Source of the DNA: Pseudomonadota bacterium
GTDB lineage: Bacteria; Pseudomonadota; Alphaproteobacteria; Rhizobiales; Beijerinckiaceae
DNA length: 6,167 nt
Direction: 5' to 3'
Assembly: GCA_023423995.1 (NCBI GenBank)
Contig: JAFAEL010000278.1
Coordinates: forward strand, 1 to 6,167
Shown: piece after piece, positions 1-5,198 of the stretch
Position numbering within the stretch: position 1 is the stretch's first letter
Layout of the letters: every line of letters begins with the position of its first letter
Made by a program: the position numbers and the translations under genes
Notes under the pieces: model-generated
Seen by the model: the letters and a program-made list of their open reading frames with translations, nothing else
Databases searched by the model: none
What the model was told of the DNA's origin: nothing

Positions 1-1
1 G

Positions 2-685
2 ATCGCGCTCGCGCCCTTGACCTTCCGGGAGTTGAGCTACCACCCGCTACGCGACTTCCAGCCTGTCGTGCGCGCCGTGGACTTCCAACTGGTGGTCGCC
101 GCGGGCGCGGCAGCCGGGGCGAAAGACCTGCCCGGCTTCGTCCGCTGGCTTTCGGACAACCCGGACAAGGCAAACCTCGCCGTACCCCTTCAAGCAAGCC
201 TGTCGCACCTGACGGCACTCCGCTTCGCGGAGGCCGCCGGCACCAAAACGACGATGGTCATCTACCGCGGCACCGCACCCGCGATGCAGGACATCCTCGG
301 TGGGCGGCTTGCCGGCGGAGTGGCGGCGGTCGGCGACTTCATCGAGCAGCACCGGGCCGGGACCATGCGCATCGTCGGCGTATCCGGAACGAAGCGCGCA
401 CCCTCGCTGCCGGACGTGGCGACCTTTTCCGAGGGTGGATTGAAGGGCCTCGAAGGGAACGGCTGGAACGGATTTCTCCTGCCGTCCGGGGCTCCTTCCG
501 AGGTCGTCGAGTTCCTGAACCGCGAGATCGCCGCCGTGGTCGCCTCTCCGGAGGTCGCCAGGAAGCTGGACCAACTCGGCTTCGTTCCGTCCGAGCCGAA
601 CAGCCCAGCCCAGTTCGCGGCATCCATCCAGAGCGAGATGGACGCGTGGCGGCCGATCGTGAAGGCGTCTGGTCTCGAGCAGTGA
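2..685 (+). CDS. TctC/Bug-family periplasmic solute receptor, 5'-truncated
   Basis: This is the C-terminal part of an extracytoplasmic receptor of the tripartite tricarboxylate transporter (Bug/TctC) family. Such proteins bind small carboxylates in the periplasm and deliver them to a TctAB membrane pair. The frame is open from base 2, so the gene starts outside the window. 227 residues are visible against about 320-330 for the family, so the signal peptide and first part of lobe 1 are missing. Family landmarks in order are HPLRDFQPV near the start, the DLPGFVRWLSDNPDK stretch, YRGTAPAMQDILGG (usual form YKGxxPAxxDLLGG), the HRAGTMRIVGVSGTKRAPSLPDV block, and the C-terminal PSEVVEFLNREI and PEVARKLDQLGF segments. 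The TTG at 17 is internal and not the start. It ends 55 bases before pcaB on the same strand, which suggests co-transcription and a ligand feeding or induced with protocatechuate catabolism. The ligand cannot be read from sequence. No tctA or tctB gene is in the window; many Bug receptors are orphans. Confidence 0.9.
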   Translation: MALAPLTFRELSYHPLRDFQPVVRAVDFQLVVAAGAAAGAKDLPGFVRWLSDNPDKANLAVPLQASLSHLTALRFAEAAGTKTTMVIYRGTAPAMQDILGGRLAGGVAAVGDFIEQHRAGTMRIVGVSGTKRAPSLPDVATFSEGGLKGLEGNGWNGFLLPSGAPSEVVEFLNREIAAVVASPEVARKLDQLGFVPSEPNSPAQFAASIQSEMDAWRPIVKASGLEQ

Positions 686-740
686 TCTCGCCGCCAGTCT
701 GATTCACGCTCCGGCGGATCATGCTCTAGGACAGGCTCCG

Positions 741-2114
741 ATGACCTTCTCGGCGCTGGATTCGGAACTCGTCGGCCCGCTATTCGCCACGGCGGAGATG
801 CGGGAGGTGTTTTCCGATCGGGCGCGCCTCGCTGCGATGCTGCAGGTTGAGGCGGCGCTGGCCACCGTGGAGGCGAAGCTCGGCCTCGTGCCCGACGCGC
901 TCGCCCCTGCCATCGCGGCGATCGACCCAGGGAGCTTCGACCTGGCCGAACTCGGGGAGGCGACGGCCCTTGCCGGCGTGCCGACGATCCCCTTCGTGAG
1001 CGCCGTCCGGAAGCGCCTGCCGAAGGAGCTTGAGCCGGCCTTCCACAAAGGCTCCACCACCCAGGATATCCTCGACACCGCGCTCGTCCTGCAGCTCGCG
1101 CGGGCCTTCGATCTCGTCGCCGGCGATCTCGACGCCATCCTGGCGAGCCTCTCCCGGCTCGCCGCCGCGCACCGGGAGACGCCCTGCGTCGGCCGGACCT
1201 ACCGCCAGCAGGCGCAGCCGACGAGCTTCGGGTTCAAGGTTGCGGTTTGGGCCGCCGGCATCGCCGAGGTCGCGGCGGAGCTGCCGTCCCTGCGCGGCCG
1301 GGTGCTCCGCGCCTCGCTCTCCGGCCCGGTCGGCACCCTGTCGAGCCTGAAGGAAAAGGGCCCGGAGGTCGCCGACGGCGTCGCGGCCGAACTCGCGCTT
1401 CACCCCGCGCCGATCGCCTGGCACACGCGCCGCGCCGCCATCGCCGGCGCAGGCGCCTGGCTCGCAACCCTGATCGGAGCGCTCGCCAAGATGGCGACGG
1501 ACATCGTCGATCTCGCCTCGACGGAGGTCGGCGAGGTGACGGAGCCCCACCTTCCGGGCCGCGGCGGCTCCTCTGCGATGCCGCACAAGCGCAACCCGGT
1601 TTCTTCGACCGTCATCCTGTCGGCTCACGGCGCTGCCCCCGGCTTCGCCGCCATGCTCTTTGCCGCGATGGCATCCGAGCACGAGCGCCCCGCCGGGTCG
1701 TGGCATGCCGAGTGGCACCTCCTTCCGAGCCTGTTCGGCATGGCGTCGGGAGCGCTTGCCGAGGCGTGCCGGCTCGCGGAGGGGATCGTCCCAGATCCGG
1801 AGCGAATGCTGAAGAACCTCGACGCCACCGGAGGGCTGCTCTTCGCCGATGCCCTGGCCGCGAAGCTCTCGGCGAAGCTCGGCGGCAGCGGGGCCCACGA
1901 GAAGCTCGAGAAGGCCGCCGGACAGGTCCGCGAGAGCGGCCGGAGCCTTCGCGAGGTCCTCGGGGACGACACGGAGATGGCCCGGGCGCTCGGGGCGGAG
2001 GAGCTGGATGCGAGCTTCGACCCCATACCGGCCGTGAGGGCGGCGGGACCGTGGATCGATCGCGCGCTCTCCGACATACCAACGATCAGAGAAGCGCTGA
2101 GCAGGCGCGTTTAG
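741..2114 (+). CDS. pcaB: 3-carboxy-cis,cis-muconate cycloisomerase (PcaB)
   Basis: PcaB lactonises 3-carboxy-cis,cis-muconate to 4-carboxymuconolactone, the step after protocatechuate ring opening in the cytoplasmic beta-ketoadipate pathway. The 457-residue protein has the fumarase/aspartase superfamily layout. An N-terminal helical domain carries the SDRARLAAMLQVEAALA segment. The first conserved region is HKGSTTQDILDT (102-113). The second is GRTYRQQAQP (from 151). The signature loop GSSAMPHKRNP is at 276-286. The C-terminal DDTEMARALGAEELDASFDP region resembles PcaB tails. In the second region, argininosuccinate and adenylosuccinate lyases normally have His where this protein has Tyr154, which favours PcaB over adenylosuccinate lyase. 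The first region has Thr-Thr where Thr-Ser is usual. The decisive argument is the neighbour: the next gene encodes the following two steps. The ATG at 741 follows AGGA (728-731) at 9 bases and gives a normal N-terminus. The length is typical of the longer PcaB type. Confidence is high for family and good for function. Confidence 0.92.
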   Translation: MTFSALDSELVGPLFATAEMREVFSDRARLAAMLQVEAALATVEAKLGLVPDALAPAIAAIDPGSFDLAELGEATALAGVPTIPFVSAVRKRLPKELEPAFHKGSTTQDILDTALVLQLARAFDLVAGDLDAILASLSRLAAAHRETPCVGRTYRQQAQPTSFGFKVAVWAAGIAEVAAELPSLRGRVLRASLSGPVGTLSSLKEKGPEVADGVAAELALHPAPIAWHTRRAAIAGAGAWLATLIGALAKMATDIVDLASTEVGEVTEPHLPGRGGSSAMPHKRNPVSSTVILSAHGAAPGFAAMLFAAMASEHERPAGSWHAEWHLLPSLFGMASGALAEACRLAEGIVPDPERMLKNLDATGGLLFADALAAKLSAKLGGSGAHEKLEKAAGQVRESGRSLREVLGDDTEMARALGAEELDASFDPIPAVRAAGPWIDRALSDIPTIREALSRRV

Positions 2115-2118
2115 GGAG
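2113..2118 (+). promoter_or_regulatory. Ribosome binding site of pcaDC, overlapping the pcaB stop
   Basis: AGGGAG lies 10 bases before the ATG at 2129 and overlaps the last two bases of the pcaB TAG codon (2112-2114). It fixes the pcaDC start. The frame is open far upstream inside pcaB, but that upstream translation is arginine-rich shadow sequence. The overlap points to translational coupling with pcaB. Confidence 0.6.
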
Positions 2119-2128
2119 CCCGCCACCC

Positions 2129-3319
2129 ATGCCGAAGATCCTCGCGAACGGGGTCGAGCTCTATTACGAGCTCACCGGTCCCGAAGGGGCGCCCGTCATC
2201 GCCTTCTCCAATTCGCTCGGCACCACGCTGGAGATGTGGGACGCCCAGGCGCAGGCCCTGTCGGGCCAGTTCCGCTGCCTGCGCTACGACACGCGCGGCC
2301 ACGGCCGTTCGGCGACGACCGAGCCCGGCTTCTCTGTCGATGATCTTGCGGAGGACCTCAACGGCCTTCTCGATGCGCTCGGGATCCGCCGTGCCCATGT
2401 GGTCGGCCTCTCGCTCGGCGGCATGACGGGCCAGGCTCTCGCCGTTCTTCATCCGGAGAAGGTGGACCGCCTCGTCCTCGTCGCGACCGCCGCCTACCTC
2501 CCGCCCGAGAGCCTCTGGCGCGAGCGGGCCGAGATGGTGCAGGCCCAGGGGATGGCGGCCGTCGCAGACAACGTGATCCAGCGCTGGTTCACGCAGCCGT
2601 CTCAGGCGAGCGAGGGCGCGCAGGCGACCCGGCGCATTCTCCTGGAGCGGATCAACCCGCGCGGCTACGCCAATTGCTGCCTCGCCATCGGCCCGATGGA
2701 CCTCCGCCCGCGCCTCGGCGCGGTCAGGGCACCCACGCTCGTGATCTCGGGCGCGCAGGACCCGGCGACGCCGATCGCCATGGGCGAGGAGATCGTCTCG
2801 CTCATCCCGGGAGCCGAGTTCGTGGTGGTTCCGGATGCCGCGCACCTTATCGCCGTGGAGCGTCCGGAGGTTCTGACCGGCCACATCGCACGCTTCCTTG
2901 CCCCTGGGGTGGGCGAGCGTCACCCGTCGGCGGTTCCCGGCAACAGGGAGGGGGATTTCCAGGCCGGGCTCGCGAATCGGAAGAACGTGCTCGGCGCCGA
3001 GCACGTCGAGCGATCGATGAAGAATGCCGGCGCGTTTGCCGGCCCCTGGCAGGATTTCATCACGCGCTATGCCTGGGGCGAGATCTGGGGCGACGACACG
3101 CTGCCCTGGAAGACGCGCTCGATGATCGTGCTCTCGATCACCCTCGCCCTTGGCAAGGAGGAGGAGTTCAAGCTCCACCTCCGGCCGGCGCTGAAAAACG
3201 GGGTCACGATCGACGAGCTGCGCGCCCTTCTGAAACAATGCGCAATCTATGCAGGCGTGCCAGCCGCGAACGGGGCGTTTCGCTGGGCGCGCGAGGTTCT
3301 GGGCGACGAACTCGGCTGA
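2129..3319 (+). CDS. pcaDC: Fused 3-oxoadipate enol-lactonase / 4-carboxymuconolactone decarboxylase (PcaDC, also called PcaL)
   Basis: This 396-residue bifunctional enzyme should decarboxylate 4-carboxymuconolactone to 3-oxoadipate enol-lactone and then hydrolyse that to 3-oxoadipate. Residues 1 to about 256 are an alpha/beta-hydrolase. The oxyanion-side segment SNSLGTTLEMWD comes first, then RYDTRGHGRS, then the nucleophile elbow GLSLGG with Ser95. Asp211 (SGAQDPATP) and His239 (PDAAHLIAVERP) complete the probable triad. After a Gly/Pro/Arg-containing linker (about 257-275), residues 276-396 form a carboxymuconolactone decarboxylase domain. It contains GLANRKNVLGAEHVE, the FITRYAWGEIWGDD segment, LHLRPALKNG with His350, and IYAGVPAANGAF. 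Both halves are near full length for their families (about 260 and 130 residues). The domain order (lactonase, then decarboxylase) is the reverse of the reaction order. The ATG at 2129 begins MPKILANGVELYYE, a normal PcaD start, 14 bases after the pcaB stop. The fusion is known in actinobacteria as PcaL and in some proteobacteria, so it is probably not novel. Confidence 0.95.
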   Translation: MPKILANGVELYYELTGPEGAPVIAFSNSLGTTLEMWDAQAQALSGQFRCLRYDTRGHGRSATTEPGFSVDDLAEDLNGLLDALGIRRAHVVGLSLGGMTGQALAVLHPEKVDRLVLVATAAYLPPESLWRERAEMVQAQGMAAVADNVIQRWFTQPSQASEGAQATRRILLERINPRGYANCCLAIGPMDLRPRLGAVRAPTLVISGAQDPATPIAMGEEIVSLIPGAEFVVVPDAAHLIAVERPEVLTGHIARFLAPGVGERHPSAVPGNREGDFQAGLANRKNVLGAEHVERSMKNAGAFAGPWQDFITRYAWGEIWGDDTLPWKTRSMIVLSITLALGKEEEFKLHLRPALKNGVTIDELRALLKQCAIYAGVPAANGAFRWAREVLGDELG

Positions 3320-3443
3320 GCGTTGCGAGCTTTCGCGAGCGGAGAGGATGGGAGCATAGGATCCGGTGATGCAAGGATCCTTGTCTTCTCTCGCCTTTCG
3401 GCGCGACAGGAGGCATTCTTGCTCGGCATGGCGGGAGACGCGG
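3320..3443 (+). other. Spacer between pcaDC and the DUF768-like gene, with small inverted repeats
   Basis: Just after the pcaDC stop, TTGCGA (3323-3328) can pair with TCGCGA (3333-3338) across a 4-base loop, with one G-T wobble. Further on, AGGATCC (3358-3364) pairs with GGATCCT (3375-3381) across 10 bases. Neither is followed by a T-run, so a classical intrinsic terminator is not evident. A perfect AGGAGG sits at 3408-3413, 30 bases before the chosen ATG of the next gene. I found no convincing sigma-70 type -35/-10 pair. Whether the small gene has its own promoter or is read through from pcaDC cannot be settled here. Confidence 0.4.
3433..3437 (+). promoter_or_regulatory. Ribosome binding site deciding the start of the DUF768-like gene
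   Basis: GGGAG lies 6 bases before the ATG at 3444. It supports this start over the in-frame GTG (3366) and ATG (3369). Those would add 26 or 25 arginine- and serine-rich residues not expected in this family. Confidence 0.5.
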
Positions 3444-3707
3444 ATGAGCCAACGCGGAGCCGAGTTTCTGATCGATTGGGTCGAGGCCAACATCAACCCC
3501 GAGGATTACCCGCCAGAGGGTAACAAGCTCATCGCGGAGCAGAAGGCGGAGCAGTGCCTCGCGGCCGCGCAGGCAGCCGGGCTGACGAGGGCGGAACTGG
3601 AGGCGGAGGTCGGACCTCTGGCGGGGTTCATGAACGTTCGCATGTCGACGCCGCCCGACCCGGACCTGCACTGGGCGTCGAATCCCAGCGGATCGACGGT
3701 CCACTAG
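3444..3707 (+). CDS. Small DUF768-like protein of unknown function
   Basis: The gene encodes 87 residues beginning MSQRGAEFLIDWVEANI. This resembles the N-terminus I associate with DUF768, a family of short uncharacterised proteins mainly from Rhizobiales (Ser-x-Arg-Gly, then FL and a W). The middle (about residues 30-58) is predicted amphipathic helix, with AEQKAEQCLAAAQAAGLTRAEL and a following EVGPL. The tail is Pro- and Asp-rich (TPPDPDLHW) and probably flexible. No signal peptide, membrane segment or catalytic motif is visible, and there is only one Cys. The start is set by GGGAG at 3433-3437; longer in-frame starts at 3366 and 3369 look like non-coding extension. The gene follows pcaDC by 124 bases on the same strand and ends 32 bases before the convergent permease stop. 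No function is proposed. Family assignment is from remembered sequence pattern and needs a profile search. Confidence 0.68.
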   Translation: MSQRGAEFLIDWVEANINPEDYPPEGNKLIAEQKAEQCLAAAQAAGLTRAELEAEVGPLAGFMNVRMSTPPDPDLHWASNPSGSTVH

Positions 3708-3748
3708 ATTGGACGGTTATCGGGTCGCGCCCAGCCAACCTAGGCGCG
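3699..3748. terminator. Possible bidirectional termination region between convergent genes
   Basis: Two small inverted repeats lie where the DUF768-like gene and the permease converge. GTCCA (3699-3703) pairs with TGGAC (3710-3714) across 6 bases, and the DUF768-like stop codon lies in that loop. CGCGCC (3726-3731) pairs with GGCGCG (3743-3748) across 11 bases and overlaps the permease stop codon. Neither has a T-run on either strand, so this is a weak candidate supported mainly by position. Confidence 0.22.
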
Positions 3749-5125
3749 GGCCGGTCGAGCCGTTGGCCGGTGAATGAGGAGCGTCACCCCCCACAGCACG
3801 ACGCCGATCGCGAGCAGTACCCCGGCGATCGTGTACTGGACAGGATCGCGCCCGGTCCACGGTCCGGCCAGGAACGCGCAGGATAGAGCGCCGATGATCG
3901 GCAGGATCGTCGGCGTCCGGAAATGCTGGTGCGCCACGGGATCGCGGCGCAGCACGAGCGCCGCGACGTTCACCACCGAGAACACGCAGAGCAGAAGCAG
4001 GGCCGTCGTGCCGCCGAGCGCCGGCACCGTGCCGACAAACGTGACCAGACCGAACGCGAGAAGGCTCGTGAAGCCGATCGCCATATAGGGCGTGCGCCTC
4101 GTCTGGTGGACGCGCCCGAGCACTTCCGGAAGCACGCCTTCCCGGCTCATCCCGTAGATGAGCCGGCTCGCCATCAGCATGTTGATGAGGGCGCTGTTTG
4201 CGACGGCGAACATCGTGATGAAGGCGAAGATCCCGATCGGAAAGCCCGGAGCTCCAGCCTGGACGACCTTGAGGAGCGGCGTCTCGCCTTCGCCGAGTTG
4301 TTCGGGGGCGACCAGCGTAACGGCCGAGATCGAGACCAGGACATAGATCGTCCCCGTGATGGCCAGCCCCGCGAGGAGGACCTTCGGGAATATCCGCGTT
4401 GGATCCTTGCATTCCTCCGCCATGTTCACGGAGTCTTCGAAACCGACCATGGCGAAGAAGGCGAGGGTCGTGCCCGCGATGATGGGCCAGATGAACCCCG
4501 TCTCGGGATCGACGCGGAACTGCGTGATCCGGGAGACGTCCCCCTGCCCGGCGCCGATCGCCCAAAACCCGATCGTGATCACGATCAGAAGGCCTGTCAG
4601 CTCGACCGAGGTGAGCACGACGTTCGCCTTCACGCTCTCCCCGACGCCCCGGAAATTGACGATGGCTACGGCCGCCATGAAGAGCAGGGCGAGGCCGGTG
4701 ATCGTGAAGCCCGCCGCCTGCACCCCGAATGCGCTGGCGAAGTTCGCCGCGAAGGCGCGAGAGGCGGTGGAGGCCGAGGTGATGCCGGAGCACATCACGG
4801 CAAAGGCCACAATGAATGTCAGGAAATGGATGCCGAACGCCTTGTTCGTATACAGCGCGGCCCCGGCAGCCCTCGGGTACTTCGTGACGAGCTCGAGGTA
4901 GCTGAACGCCGTCACGAGAGCGACCAGGAAGGCAACCAAGAAAGGAAGCCACACGGCACCCCCGACCTGCTTCGCGACCTGTCCCGTCAGCGCGTAGATG
5001 CCGGTGCCGAGGATGTCTCCGACGATGAAGAGCAGGAGGAGCCACGGTCCCATCACCCGTTGAAGGCTCGGTTCGCTGCTCGGAGGCGCCTCGCTGGTGA
5101 CGCTCACCTGGTCCTCGGCGGCCAT
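3740..5125 (-). CDS. APC-superfamily amino acid / amine permease
   Basis: This 461-residue inner-membrane protein should be a secondary transporter of amino acids or related amines, driven by proton symport or exchange. About 12 hydrophobic segments are visible (roughly 25-47, 56-78, 97-118, 138-158, 168-192, 212-230, 248-272, 295-322, 347-368, 372-393, 405-423, 431-452). Segment 1 has the unwound-helix motif GDILGTGIY (36-44), where APC transporters bind the substrate backbone. Other landmarks are SYLELVTKYPRAAG (75-88), the family box FFAMVGFEDSVNMAEECKDP (223-242) followed by TRIFP, and SRLIYGMSREGVLP (320-333). A polar, Ser/Glu-rich tail of about 20 residues precedes segment 1. The ATG at 5125 is preceded by GGGGA (5134-5138) at 8 bases. 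The gene is 73 bases downstream of a P450 on the same strand and may share its transcript. The substrate cannot be determined; the overall pattern is cationic/neutral amino-acid type. No frameshift or missing segment is seen. Confidence 0.93.
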   Translation of the reverse strand: MAAEDQVSVTSEAPPSSEPSLQRVMGPWLLLLFIVGDILGTGIYALTGQVAKQVGGAVWLPFLVAFLVALVTAFSYLELVTKYPRAAGAALYTNKAFGIHFLTFIVAFAVMCSGITSASTASRAFAANFASAFGVQAAGFTITGLALLFMAAVAIVNFRGVGESVKANVVLTSVELTGLLIVITIGFWAIGAGQGDVSRITQFRVDPETGFIWPIIAGTTLAFFAMVGFEDSVNMAEECKDPTRIFPKVLLAGLAITGTIYVLVSISAVTLVAPEQLGEGETPLLKVVQAGAPGFPIGIFAFITMFAVANSALINMLMASRLIYGMSREGVLPEVLGRVHQTRRTPYMAIGFTSLLAFGLVTFVGTVPALGGTTALLLLCVFSVVNVAALVLRRDPVAHQHFRTPTILPIIGALSCAFLAGPWTGRDPVQYTIAGVLLAIGVVLWGVTLLIHRPTARPARA

Positions 5126-5198
5126 TGCTCGTGTCCCCGCTCCGCTTGTGCCTCAAGCAGAAACGCAGGCGGGGCGCGTGGTTTCCCTGCCGAGCGCC
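5126..5198 (-). other. Short P450-permease intergenic region
   Basis: The 73 bases between the P450 stop and the permease start contain the permease ribosome binding site GGGGA (5134-5138). I see no clear promoter and no T-run terminator. The gap is compatible with a two-gene transcript but long enough to hide a weak promoter. Confidence 0.4.

Noticed and set aside
684..720. CCGCC/GGCGG inverted repeat (691-695 and 713-717) between the receptor gene and pcaB
   Set aside because: The stem is only 5 pairs with a 17-base loop and no T-run. It is compatible with chance and does not argue against an operon.
780..2126. Long minus-strand open frame (448 codons) opposite pcaB
   Set aside because: Its translation is rich in Arg and Gly with no recognisable domain. 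pcaB on the plus strand has clear family motifs. Long antisense frames are expected in GC-rich coding DNA.
1247..2128. Upstream in-frame extension of pcaDC inside pcaB
   Set aside because: The extension is Arg-rich shadow translation of pcaB. The ATG at 2129 has a good ribosome binding site and a standard PcaD N-terminus.
2111..3496. Long minus-strand open frame (461 codons) opposite pcaDC
   Set aside because: The sequence is His/Arg-rich without family motifs and mirrors the codon pattern of pcaDC, so it is a shadow.
3717..5156. Second minus-strand open frame covering the permease
   Set aside because: It translates to low-complexity Arg/Gly/His sequence. The other minus frame encodes a full APC permease with all expected motifs.
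5168..5192. GCAGG/CCTGC pairing between the P450 and the permease
   Set aside because: The stem is 5 pairs with a 16-base loop and no T-run. It is too weak to call a terminator or attenuator.
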